Positions 54,001-64,000 of a DNA stretch of 64,000 nucleotides are shown here, piece after piece. Below the pieces are notes generated by a model. It made no database searches. It had not been told where the DNA came from and saw nothing but the letters and a program-made list of their open reading frames with translations. Source of the stretch: Euglena gracilis (taxonomy: Eukaryota; Euglenida; Euglenophyceae; Euglenales). Each line of letters starts with the position of its first letter. Within the stretch, counting starts at the first letter, position 1. Where the stretch lies: positions 11,829,962 through 11,893,961 of the forward strand of contig CP154957.1 in NCBI GenBank assembly GCA_039621445.1, given 5' to 3'. The position numbers and the translations under genes were made by a program.

Positions 54001-56187
54001 AATTGGTCCTGCTGCTGGATATTTGAGGAAGAACCCCCCAGGGGTAGCCACTCGGCCTGATCCAGTGACTGGAATTGCCCCCTCCCGGGTCACTTACCCC
54101 CGCCAATTTTTAACGAAAATCCGAAAACAAGACCCCCCAAAATGAGACCCCGCTTGGTATTTTCAGCAACAGACGCAAGAAGGAGACCCAGGGTCTCATG
54201 TTTTGGGGGGTTACCTTAAAAATCATTGCTTCCATTGGGGTTTTCTTAGCCGGAGGGGACCCAAGCACCAGCCAGTACCTTTGTCCCAGCCAGCAGCTCC
54301 CAGCTGGAATGGGGATCCCCCACGTTGGGGGCACAATAAAGTTCGGGCCAAGCGAAGCCGGGCTGGACCGAAAGAAATTTTCGGCCAAGCGCCGAAAACT
54401 TTTTAAAGGTGGTTCAAAAAATGGCCCAATATGGCGTTTTTGGGGGGTATTTAAGTTCTCACCTCAAATTTCAATGAAAAATGCCAACCCGGCTGGAGTT
54501 AAGCTTTTTTGCATGTTTTTGGGGTACCTGCCAAGTCCAGCTGCCAGCGGCTGGCAACCCCCCCCCCCCCCCCCGGACCCCCCTGGGGGTCCAGCCGCAC
54601 CTTTTTCCAGCCGACCCACGGGAACCCCCCCGTGGTCCTTAAGAAAAAAACCCCGTTCTATTCCCAGAAAGAGGGGATATGTTCACAGTTTATGACGAGT
54701 TTCCCTCTTGGCAGCAGCCATTGCGCGGGCCCTTTGCCCGACAGGGGGGGGGCAGCCCCCTGCTGAGGATCTGCCTTCTCACTCGCCGACATCAACATTT
54801 TTGTCTTGCTGACAGACACCTTCAACACCCAGGGTCCCCGTTTGAAACCAACCAACCAACCAAAAGCCGGAAGGGTGTTGTGAAATCACCTACCCCTGAA
54901 ACCAATTGTGATGGGCTGCCATGCAATAGGGGGATGCCTGCAATTTTCCCACAAGTTCTGCAATTACTGCAATTTTCTGCAATTGGCTATACAATTTCCC
55001 ACGGTTTTCTTTTTTCTCTAGACCTTTTCTCGCGTGCATAAATTAATTCGATATGGACTGTGCAATGATTTCTGGCCATTGCCGTGATTGTTTAGGAATC
55101 TGTGGGTAACATTCAGCTTTTCAGTTTGTAAGTAATTGCTATTTCTTTTGGGGGTCAACTCGGATTTCCGCTGGCCAAATTTGGACTAGCTGCAGTCCAG
55201 ACCGCCCGGGGGGTTGGGGCGGGGTTTGAAGCAAGGCGGCCCATATGGGACGGGACGTTGTTTCTTCCTTTAGGAACGCCCCTCAAGAACCGTTCTTGGG
55301 GCGATAGGGCGGCCAAAGGCCGATCTGGGATCGAATAGGTCGAATCGACAGGTCAAAAGTAAAAAAAAATGTAAAAACGCATCTTTTGACGTTTTGGGTG
55401 GATGGGCGATGGCCGAAGGACGCCAGAAATCACTTTTTCCCTGAATTCGACCGACCCATTTTTGTCAAAATACAGCTACTTTTTCGTCCATTTTCCCAAT
55501 GAATTTTTCATTGAATATTTTGGGACGGGAAGTTTTTTTTTGCAAAAGGACCGCCCTGGTTTGAAGCAGCCTGGTTCAAAAGGGAAGCATCGAGAATAGG
55601 CAGGTCCTGCCCTTGGGACCAGGCTTCTGTTTACCAACCCTGGGGGGGGCAATGGAAAAAGTTAGGCAGGCACCTACAGTCAAGCCCGAAAAATATGCCA
55701 ATTCGGGCTGTTTTTTTTTATGCCGTTTTGGTGGCCATTTCAAACTATGGGTGGGTTTTCATCGAAACCAGATCAAACCAAAGGACAGAACCACTTCACT
55801 TCTTCATTTTCACTTCCTTCTTCTTTTTCACCTTTCAACTACCTTCTTCTACTTGCCTTTTTTTTGCACAACGCTTTGGCGCAGTTCGAAGTGATTTGGG
55901 AATTTTGGGAGGGTTTCATTGTTATCCTGGATGCCTGAACTTGTGTTCTGTTCCCATACCAAGAAGAATTGGCTCTCCAGCTCCATAACCAAACCCTTAA
56001 AACGCTTGCATGCCAGATTACAGGAAACACACCCCATTTCTCTGCCATAAAGTTACCTGGTTACTGTGACCATTTTTTTTGCCAACCCCCCACCACGGTA
56101 TTTGGGGGGTGTTATTATCATAATATCACAGAATATGTGTATAATTGTATATATGTATATGTGTATATATGTATATGTATATGTGTG

Positions 56188-56253
<66 letters not shown>

Positions 56254-56834
56254 AATATGTATTGAGGACAGAATGCTGCAATAAATGCCAGCGAAGCAGT
56301 GACTCGCCAAGGAAGTGTCCCTCTGGAAATCGATTAATTTGAGACTGGGCAGTTTCTGGGCAGCGGCCAAACAGAATGGTCCAAAAGATCACCAGTTTTA
56401 GGGCAGGTTAGAAATGAATTGTCTAATGGCTTCGCAGAGCTTTGGGGAGGGCGGCCCGTGCCTGTGGGCAGGGGGGAGGGAACGCAAATGCGTTTTTCTT
56501 TTGCGTTTTTTTTTTGTGTTTTTTGTGTGTTTTTTTTGTGTTTGACATTTGAGGGTTTTTTGCACTTTTGCATTTTTTTGTGCTTATTTGTGTTGTTTTG
56601 TGTTCATTTGCGTTTGATATTTGAGGGTTTTTTTTGCGTTTTTTTTTTGCGTCGCGTTTTTTGAGAGTCCATATTTCGTCCCCCTCCCCTGCCGCGGGGG
56701 CCCTGCCCCCCAACAAGGAGGCCACCGTGCAGGCCTACCGGGACTGCCCCCGCCTGAAGGGCATCTGCGCCAACGTGGCCGCCCTGGAGGGCGTGCAGAC
56801 GTGGACGCAGAAGCGCCCGCCGACCGTCATCTGA
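51095..56834 (+). CDS. Glutathione S-transferase, sigma-like
   Basis: Seven exons join in phase: 51095-51194, 52551-52649, 52892-52973, 53298-53427, 53513-53615, 54768-54833 and about 56680-56834 (TGA). The product is about 210 residues, the usual GST length. N-terminal thioredoxin-like domain: YTLRYFDARGVVEVVRFLFA with the Tyr of sigma/alpha-type enzymes, GVPYEDHRYRF, GRLPILEVNG with the conserved Leu-Pro, and GQSKAIERYLARQFG. C-terminal helical domain: MNKWYREELPTWCRYLEKN, SLADINIFVLL with the conserved Ser..Asp fold motif, and a final helix ending WTQKRPPTVI. The enzyme conjugates glutathione to electrophiles in the cytosol; some sigma enzymes act as prostaglandin-type isomerases. The 53616 donor is GC rather than GT, supported by phase. 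The last exon's acceptor is uncertain because a transposon end abuts it. Confidence 0.85.
53128..53188. mobile_element. 61-bp miniature hAT-like element
   Basis: Inverted ends CAGGGGTTTTTTTTTTAGTC and GTCTTTAAAAAACTCCTG. The 8-bp flanks TGTGGAAT / TGTGGGAT match at 7 of 8. Only about 20 bases lie between the ends. In a GST intron. Confidence 0.7.
54132..54210. mobile_element. 79-bp fold-back element
   Basis: Arms ACCCCCCAAAATGAGACCC (54132-54150) and GGGTCTCATGTTTTGGGGGG (54191-54210) are inverted with one extra base. Related to the CCCCCCAAAATAAGACC arms at 25514-25948. In a GST intron. Confidence 0.65.
54237..54654. mobile_element. hAT-like CAGGGG family, copy D
   Basis: Inverted ends GGGGTTTTCTTA and TTAAGAAAAAAACCCC. 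Flanks CTTCCATT / GTTCTATT match at 6 of 8. The interior CCGGAGGGGACCC, AATAAAGTTCGGGCC and a degenerate CGGCCAAGCGCCG are shared with 62148-62601. In a GST intron. Confidence 0.7.
54937..54990. repeat. (T)GCAATT-type repeat patch
   Basis: Five GCAATT(T)-type units after GGGGGATGCC (about 54928-54940), like the arrays at 20936 and 39181. In a GST intron. Confidence 0.6.
55232..55558. mobile_element. hAT-like GGGACGGGA family (copy 3), exact TSD
   Basis: Exact 8-bp TSD GTTTGAAG (55224-55231, 55559-55566). Ends CAAGGCGGCC and GGACCGCCCTG are inverted. GGGACGGGA recurs in direct orientation next to each end (55247, 55522). The interior block TTTTGACGTTTTGGGTGGAT is shared with 31990. In a GST intron. 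Confidence 0.85.
56139..56258. repeat. (TA)n / TGTATA low-complexity tract
   Basis: GTATATATGTATATGTATATG followed by long TA runs. In a GST intron. Confidence 0.95.
56469..56691. mobile_element. hAT-like element abutting the last GST exon
   Basis: Imperfect inverted ends CAGGGGGGAGGGAACG and CGTCCCCCTCCCCTG. Flanks CCTGTGGG / CCGCGGGG match at 5 of 8. T-rich interior with TTTGCGTTTTT units. The right-end sequence GTCGCG, T6, GAG is shared with 7530 and 61056. The sequence coding for GALPPNKEA starts directly after it. Confidence 0.55.
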
Positions 56835-58456
56835 ACACGAGGTGCGTGGCAAAGAGCGGTGGGAGGCCAGAGTTCCTCAGGGAGTAAACGGAGGGGCAGA
56901 TGAGCGATGCTGCAAACTGTTTTTTACCCCAGGGTTTGGGGAAGTGTTTTCAATTTTCATCCATTATCCTGATTTATTAGCATTGCTATTGATGCAAGGC
57001 TGACTGGTCTTGCCAGTATTGCAACCAGGTCATTATTAAATGTATTGCTAGATAGATGATAGATGACTTTTTGACCTCATGATCCTTCCCAAGGACTGCC
57101 TCTCCACACCCATAGCCCTGGAATGGTCTAAGCCAAGCATATGAGCCAAAACGTCTCCAAATGGGTTCCTGGACAAGGACACCAGAAATCACATTTTTTC
57201 CTGCGTGCACGCAATGGACAGAAATGACAAAAAAATCAACATCAAATTTTCTGTTCATCCTCCACCGGTATATATTTTCCCTTCTTGCTAGCACAGTGCT
57301 GACGACAGCACAGGGGGAAAAAACCTTCGGTGTTTCCAAACAGACAGCCCAGGAAAGAGGTCAACATCAAGCATGTTCACCTACCTGCCTCTGAATTCCT
57401 CATTGCTGCAAGCATTTCATGGCTTCTCTTCAGGATTCAGCAGCTCAGTGTAAATATTAATTTGGTGATGGTTCACCGCCGATCACCACCCATATCTGGG
57501 AAACACAGTGAGACATCTTACAGTCAGGATACATCTCTCTCCTCTTGTACAATCTTGTACCTTATCTCCACAAGGGGTTTGTGCTTTTAGTGGCGTGCTC
57601 AATCCCTTGCAGAGCACGGCTGTGTGATGTGTTGGTGCTTTCCTTCGAGGTCGCCAGATGTTCAACCCTCGAAGTATGTGAAATTGAAGGTCGGTTTGAA
57701 ATCCTCTGTGCTCTGAAGTCTTCCCCGGGGGTGTGAGAGTGTAGCAGGGTTCTGCACAATCTCCAATAAGATTCAAATCGGCTTTGGTGTCAGAGGAACC
57801 GGGAAACAGGGAAAAGCACAAGATAGCTCTCCAGGCTGCAACAATAATCCAAGTTGCTTACATTTATTTATAGTTACAGAGTTAGTTTTAGAAAGCCAGT
57901 TTGTGAATCCCCAAGAACAAAATGATCTTATCAACAAATAGATTTTTGATTGCTATTTGTTTGTTTTAAATATGAAACAGAGACTCTGTGTTCTGACCCA
58001 GCAAATAAAAAAGGGCTCCATTTTTGTCAACAGGGGGGCGAGTGCAACTTCCCTCCGGTGGGGTAGTGGGTGACCTAAAGAGGATTACGGGTACAGAGGT
58101 TTCGGCACCTGGTCTTGAGACCACCCCCACCACCAAGTTGGGCCAAGTTGGGGGTTGCATGTCAGGTGTGTTTGTAGACACCCACACCAACAACCCCGTG
58201 ATCAGGGTTTTGGTCGTTTGTCACAATCCAGGCTTCTTTGAGGAAGTTCTCCCCCCAGAGGAGGGCTGGGTGCCATGGCAGGGTGTGGGGCATTTTCGAC
58301 CCCTCTGGGGGGTCGGGTTTTTGGGTTGGGTAGTGCTATAGCACACATCCCGGGCCAAGGCGCCGGGGGCCAGAAAATGGCCATTTTCGAGAGATAACTG
58401 GTTTGGTGGTCGGCAGGCACTGGGGGCCAACACCGACCCCCCCCCCCCCGGGACTC
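56835..58456. other. Downstream of GST, no gene seen
   Basis: Balanced-composition DNA with short unrelated frames. A GCATTTTCGACCC, then CTGGGGGGTCGGG block at about 58290 is shared with about 8774. No polyadenylation signal is convincing. Confidence 0.45.
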
Positions 58457-59199
58457 CGTTACGCAGAGGGGGGGGAAAATTGCACTGTGCAATTTTTGCA
58501 ATTTTGTGCAATTTTCTATTTTCCCGAAATGTGCAATTTTTTGCAATTTTGTGCAATTAATTGCACATGGCCCAGGACATTTTGTTTTGGAAAATGTCAG
58601 TTTTTGATCCAATTGAGAATTTACGGGTTTTTTTTTTTGGAGGTATTGCAAAAATTGGCTCCTACACTGGACATTTACCCCCCCCCCCCCACACTTGACT
58701 AGTGGAGGAGCCAGTTTTTGCAATATATGGGTAGCAGGGGTAGTTTTTGCTGGGAAACTGATGTAGTGGAAATTTGAAAATTGAAAATTTCCGTTCAAAG
58801 GCTGTTTATTGTTGGTTTACTCAGTTTTCAAACCCAATCGGCCAATTGGCAAAGGAGCAATAGGTATTCTACAAACAGGTTCGTATTTTGTGCCTTGGTA
58901 ATTTCTAAGTATGAATTGTTGTGTCTTCCGCTGGCTGATGAACAAGTTCAGGATGAATGGCGTAAGTGTTGCCATGGCATATTGCCACGGCTGATTGTGT
59001 TGCAACTTTTTGGGCGAACCGACAGGGTAAATTGGCAGCTGAATAGCAGTGAATATGCAGCTTTTCTGGTTTCTGGTATGGCTTTTCTGGTATGTGCAAT
59101 TTTGTGCAATTTTGTGCAATTTTGTGCAATTTTGTGCAATTTTTTGCACTGCAATTTTCGACCTCCCGATGTGCAATTTCTCCCCCCCCCTGCGTTACG
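58457..59199. mobile_element. TIR element with G8 ends and TGTGCAATTT arrays
   Basis: The left end CGTTACGCAGAGGGGGGGG with AAAATTGCAC and the right end GTGCAATTT, then CTCCCCCCCCTGCGTTACG, are inverted with few mismatches. Arrays of TGTGCAATTT lie just inside both ends (58486-58560 and 59091-59156), so each array points to its own end. No transposase; TSD not clear. Confidence 0.7.
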
Positions 59200-59360
59200 C
59201 CTCCTTGCCAGCCCGCCTCCAGCACACACCCTGCCCAGCCACTGAACGTGACATCCACTGCCTTGCCCGGCGGCAAACCGCCCGGGCCTCCTCCGGATGT
59301 TCCCTTGCCCCCCTGGATGTTCCCTCTCCTCAGTGCCGCGGTCTTTTTGTGCCTCGGGGC

Positions 59361-59552
59361 CAAGCACCTCCAGCAACAACTCCTGACAAATCCCAACAAC
59401 TCCTGACAAATCCCGACAACTCCCGACAAATCCCGACAAAACCCGACAAAACCGACAAATTCTGGCAAATTTCGACAAATCTCGACAACTCCTGACAAAT
59501 CCCGACATCTCCCGACAACCACCAAAAAAAGCCAAGTGCCTGGAGGTGCTTG
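59361..59552. mobile_element. hAT-like element built around a short tandem repeat
   Basis: Inverted ends CAAGCACCTCCAG and CTGGAGGTGCTTG. Exact 8-bp TSD CTCGGGGC (59353-59360, 59553-59560). The interior is almost entirely an array of CAACTCC(T/C)GACAAATCC-type units. The flanking DNA is GC-rich and could be exonic. Confidence 0.88.
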
Positions 59553-60499
59553 CTCGGGGCTGGCTGCCGACCCCGCGGATGCACTTCATAGGAGACGCTG
59601 GGGCCCTGCCTGTCTTTTCCTCCCCCTTTCTTGCAGGAATCTTTGGTACACACCCTGGAAAGGTTTCGTTATTTGGTACTGGGTTCAGTGCGGAATTCCA
59701 ATGAAGTATCTTCATTAAGTTTCAAAAGGGTCCCATAATTATCATGTTGTATTTGTGAACAAACAAGGACCTCTCAAAAAACCTCATGAAAAGATAAGCC
59801 CAATAAAAGTTGATTTCCCTGTGCATGGATGAACGTGTATTCCTGTTTTAATATACTATTAATGATGCATAAGAAAAACAAATAAAAACGAATGCATGGC
59901 AAGTTATAAAGTTATGATTTATTTAATTTTTTTTTACTATTTTTTGTTATTCTATTATATATTTTATTATATAATTTTACGTTTTCAATCAAGCTTTTCC
60001 CCGTTATGCATCACGTACCACATTCATCTTCACACATTATCAGCCTAAAATTTAAGGCAGTGCGACCTCACCCCAGGGGGTGGGGGGGGGGGCTGCCTGG
60101 GCAGGCACTCCAAGGCACAGATCCGACTCTGACTCCCGGGGGGGGGGTCGGACACATGGCCAAAAGTGCCTTGGAACTTGGTCAAGGCGCTTCTGGCACA
60201 GAAGGTGCCAGAAGCCCAGAAAACACATTTTGGAGCACTTTTTTGGCCCCACCACTAGGCACCCCCCGGGGGGGAGGCCCCAGCCATTCCAGGGCACCCT
60301 GACCCCCCCCTCCCCCCCCAGGGTTGGTCAACTCCAACTGGCGCATCATGTGTCTCTTGCCGCCCCACAGGCAGGGCAGAACGGGAATCGGCCAGACAGC
60401 CAGGGTGGTGGGTGGGGGGCGGGCGTCCCCCCCCCCTGCATGGTGGACAGGGGGGTCGACCCCCCCCCCACCAGGCTTTCCCGTACAGCCCTGCCCACA

Positions 60500-61110
60500 G
60501 GCCTAGGAGTGCAGCACAAAGGTCATTTTTTTGCATAAAATTTTCCAGGGCAAAAATTTTATGCAAAAAAAATGCAAAAACAAACTGCAAAAGAAAAAGA
60601 AAATACAAATTTCAGAAAAAACCTGATTATGCAAAAAAAATCAAATTATGCAAGTTGCAGATCCCCCCCCCCTGCATATGGGCTACATATGCCCCTCAAC
60701 CCCGGCGGTGCCCCGCCCCTGCTTTGCATCGTTCCATCGCATATCGCCCTCGTTGTATGATACCGTCCCCAATTGTGCAGTGCCGGTGCAGCGCGGCTGG
60801 GGGCCTTCTCCATGATGGCAAGCCCGTTGGGCTGCTGGAGCCCGGCCCCCCCTCACTACCTGGCTTCAAATTTTGCAGCGGGGTTCCCCCCCATGCTTAC
60901 ATGCTTGGGCTGCTATTAGACCGTGGGAGGCAGCAACAGTTGTGGGAAACACAAGAGCTTTTTTTTTTTGCGTTTTGATAAATTTTTAATTATTTTTTGC
61001 AGAATTTTTTTTACAGGTTTTTGCAGGTTTCTGCGGTTTTCTTTTCGTTTTTTTTGTGTCGCTTTTTTCGAGGGTCTGTTACCCCCCCTCTGCTGCAAGA
61101 TGCAATATCA
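60500..61110. other. A/T-rich region with fold-back and element right end
   Basis: TTGCATAAAATTTT / AAAATTTTATGCAA (60532-60568) forms a hairpin. At 61055-61085, GTCGCTTTTTTCGAGGGTC is the right end of the 7154/56469 family; its left end was not found. Confidence 0.5.
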
Positions 61111-62139
61111 GTAGAGCCTCAAAAAAGTGCTTGATACCGAAAATTGCATGCAAGTTGAAAATTGCACGTGTAGCGTTTGATGTCAAAAAATTGCTGAATG
61201 AATTAATAATCAAAAGTCGCTGCAAAAACCAACCGTGTTGAGCACACCAGAATTTGGAGGGTGCCCCAATACTTGGATGAGGCTTGCGGAGTGCGTTTTT
61301 CGCTGATTGTATATGATTGTGTTGAAATGAATGTATGAATCCATGAAATTTGTCCACCTGTAAGTGCTTTGGTGTTAAAATCTGATTTGGAACCCTGCTC
61401 CATCGCTCCTCCACTTCATCACCAAGTATGTGTCACTCATCCCCTGAACTGAGTGGTGGCAAACCCAAACTCTCAGGCCTTTGGCAAAAATCAGACGTTG
61501 GTGCAGACCGTGTAGTGGGTTGTACTCAAATCCCTTTGAGCTGTTTGACGTGGTCATCCATCTTTCCAAAGTATCGGATTTTTTGTGCTTTTTTATTCCC
61601 CCCCTTGAAGGTCGCATATATGTGGACATGCAGATATGCAGGACGCCCGAACAATCTGACCTGCATGGATTCAACAATGGACCTGACTCTATACCACCGT
61701 TGTTCCAAAAAAATGTTTTTTTTTCATATCGTTCATTTTCGTAGCCACAAAGAGGCCGTGTGTCCTTCTTTAGCGTCAGCTTCATTTTGATTATCCATTT
61801 TGTTTCACCATTTTCTTCCTGTCTTCCAAGCATATCACTGTCATCATCACTCGAGAGCAAAACATTGTTGTACAAAGAAATTGCAGCATCACCTTATCAT
61901 TTTTTTTATCGAATTTGATCGCCATGATCACCACCAAGAAAACACGTCCAGCTGCTGTTGATGATGTTTTGCTTTTCTTTCTCGGTCTTGTAGTTTTCTT
62001 CTGTCAAAGGGGTTTTCCCCCAGATCCTAAAACATTCATGAATTCTAAATTTTTCGGCTTTTTGCGGTGTTGCTGATGCCAAAGAAGCAACTGTGGGTGT
62101 TTTCAAGCAGAAACAGATGGGGCTGTTTGCAATAATCCT
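61110..62139. other. Intergenic with open frames of unknown nature
   Basis: Minus-strand frames at 61875-61375 (166 codons, acidic start SSDDDSDMLGRQEE) and 62106-61906 are longer than expected for this composition, but no family is recognised. Possibly remnants of a transposon gene. Confidence 0.35.
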
Positions 62140-62147
62140 CTTGGGAG

Positions 62148-62601
62148 CAGGGGTTTCCTTAAGCCGGAGGGGACCCTACCCCCGAGGGGGTGGGTCCAGC
62201 CAGCCAGCAATTTTTTCCAGCCACCACCTCCCAGCTGAAATAAAGTTCGGATCAGCCTGGCGAAGCTGGGCTGGGCCGAAAAAATTTTCTGTGCGGAGCG
62301 CCGAGATTTTTTGAAAAAGGGGGGTCAAAATGGCCAAAAAATGGCAGTTTTGGGTGGTTTTTTTTTGTGGGGTGTTCACCTCAAAGATTTGAATGCCAAC
62401 CCAGCTGGATTTGGCTTTTTGGGGCTTTTTTTTGGCTACCCGCCGGGTCCAGCTCCCAGCCAGCCGAGCCCAGCCCCCGGCCCCCAGCCCCCCCAGCCCT
62501 GGACCCCCCTCCCACCCCCAGGGAGGTCCAGCCAGCACGTCCAGCACCTTTTTTCAGCCAGCTTAAGGACCCCCCAGGGGGAGTCCTTAAGAAAACCCTT
62601 G
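62148..62601. mobile_element. hAT-like CAGGGG family, copy E
   Basis: Inverted ends CAGGGGTTTCCTTAAG and CTTAAGAAAACCCTTG. Flanks CTTGGGAG / CTTAAAAG match at 5 of 8. The interior CCGGAGGGGACCC, TCCAGCCAGCCAGC, AATAAAGTTCGG and GTGCGGAGCGCCGAG plus T6 align with 27481 and 54237. Confidence 0.75.
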
Positions 62602-63850
62602 CTTAAAAGGGAGTGGAAAGGGAGTGGAATTTCATCCTTTTCTGTGAAGTTTGAATGGGGGTGTGGCCGCACTCGAAGGCCTGTCAAGCAATTATTTGTA
62701 CATATTTAGTGGCCCTGGGGTTAGGAAGCCTCTGGCCTTTTAAAAAATACGTTTGCAACGATGTTTGCCCCTCAGCTACCCCACCTGACACGCTATTACA
62801 ATTTGCGTGTTGCGATTGTCACCCCTCGTCGCAGTTCTTTTTGTGCTGGTGCATATATCGAGGATGCCGTTGGAGTTGAAGGTGAAATATTGCATTTGCA
62901 TAAAGCATAAATTTTGCTGAATTTACATCAGGCAAAAGATTAAGGCTGATTTTCGCTGTACCCGAGGGAGTGACTGACTGATCCAGGATGGCGATTTGGT
63001 TGGTATTTCCCCACATGTGACCCACTGCGAAGCGCCGAAAAATGGTTTTTCTTGGCATGTGTTTTTGCCATCCCGCATTTTTGCCTTCACTCCGAGCGGG
63101 GGCAGGAAACTGAATGCTTTGCCAAACAGTTGACTGACACGTTTTCAACAGTGGGAAAACCCATAACACTGAGTCATCGCCAGTGCAGCCTTTTGCATAA
63201 ACACATTGTGACTGACTGGATTTCCCAGGAACACCCATCCACCCCAATTGTCTGTCCAGAACAGTTCCGGCGTGCCTGCAAAGGAGGGACATGGCCAAAT
63301 TTTTCAGCCGATTTTTCCAAGAGTGTGGGGTTCTTTGAAAGCAGCAAATAAAATTTTCATCAGTGCTTCGTTTCGATTTTTTTTTTCTGAACAGGGAAGG
63401 GGCTGCCCCCCCCCCCCACCTCGGTACGCTGCTCTCATTTATGCCAGATAGCATGAAAATCTCGAGCAAGTTTCAATTCGGCGGACACCAGATGTTCTTT
63501 TTGTGAGGCTGCAAAATGTCCAAGCAATCGTTTCGCATCGGAGAGAGGGATCCGGGACACGCCCTCACTGCAGAAGCCTTTCCAATAAAAACTGTTATTT
63601 TTTTCAAATTTGTTCTTCAAAGGAATTTGGGCGATTTTGGCACGCGGGAGGTGCTGTTTGTCCGAGAGCTGGCTCTTAGACATTGCAAAGTTCGCATTTA
63701 TCCCTTAATACCCCCTCCATCACGCTGCACGGGTGTATATTATTCTTATCAATGGTGTCTGACTACCTGGGATCCCACACCTTGCATGCCTGGTTGTTCC
63801 ATCCCTCAGCACCCGTCCAGCAATGGCTTCTGAGACAGACACCGGCTCAG
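62602..63850. other. Intergenic; long minus-strand frame, no gene recognised
   Basis: A 216-codon minus frame (63469-62819) and an 82-codon frame (63683-63435) are open, but they lack a recognisable domain and the third-position GC bias of the real genes. A C run lies at about 63407. Confidence 0.35.
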
Positions 63851-64000
63851 GGACAAACCTGCCGCGCTTTATGCTCCCCCCTTTTGGAACGCTGCGCGAT
63901 CCTCATTAGCGATCTCGTGTCTGTCATAAATAAAGCGGCGGAAAGGTCGTCCACCATCGAGACCCTGGTGGTGTGGCTGTGCCGGCAACCCACAGTTGGC
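63851..64000 (+). CDS. Possible exon, truncated by window end
   Basis: After a CAG acceptor (63848-63850) one + frame stays open for exactly 50 codons to the window edge. It reads as a helical peptide (LLERCAILISDLVSVINKAA, ERSSTIETLVVWLCRQP) with fairly GC-rich third positions toward its end. No family recognised. An alternative acceptor at 63809 would extend it in the same frame. Confidence 0.35.

Overview
This is eukaryotic nuclear DNA. The genes are broken into short GC-rich exons (about 40-240 bases) separated by introns of 0.3-2.5 kb. The introns are AT-rich, or full of C/G homopolymers, (CA)n arrays and small transposons. I joined exons only where reading frame and intron phase agree. 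The gene set fits a unicellular alga or other protist with a plastid, with the green lineage favoured: a cyanobacterial/plastid-type DUF218 protein, a ubiquitin-like plus LRR protein of the plant At2g30105 type, an LPCAT-type acyltransferase with EF-hands, and a sigma-like glutathione S-transferase. The organism assignment is inference.

Layout, all recognised genes on the + strand. 1-360: (CA)n. 3074-5961: DUF218/YdcF-like gene, whose last intron holds two TA-flanked elements, one with a truncated pogo-like transposase. 5962-9774: unique DNA and hAT-like elements. 9775-20413: LPCAT-like acyltransferase with EF-hand. 22707-34210: UBL-LRR protein, with a 1.25-kb (CA)n array in one intron. 35850-38749: a 2.9-kb inverted-repeat transposon full of GCGCAAATGCGC palindromes. 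39415-42083: a complete three-exon gene for an unrecognised 101-residue protein. 45091-49223: an unrecognised single-pass membrane protein. 51095-56834: glutathione S-transferase. 56835-63850: mostly non-coding, with several elements. 63851-64000: possible exon running off the window.

The striking feature is the density of small non-autonomous DNA transposons. I could define ends and target-site duplications (TSDs) for more than a dozen: hAT-like (8-bp TSD), Tc1/mariner-pogo-like (TA), Mutator-like (9-bp), a TTAA family, and a family with a 5-bp TSD. Most are intronic and some sit at splice sites. Members of otherwise unrelated families carry a common central module: a short perfect hairpin (usually GGCGC-NNN-GCGCC) followed by a T-tract. 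The stem sequence changes on both sides together. I think this shared hairpin/T module is the best candidate for something undescribed here.
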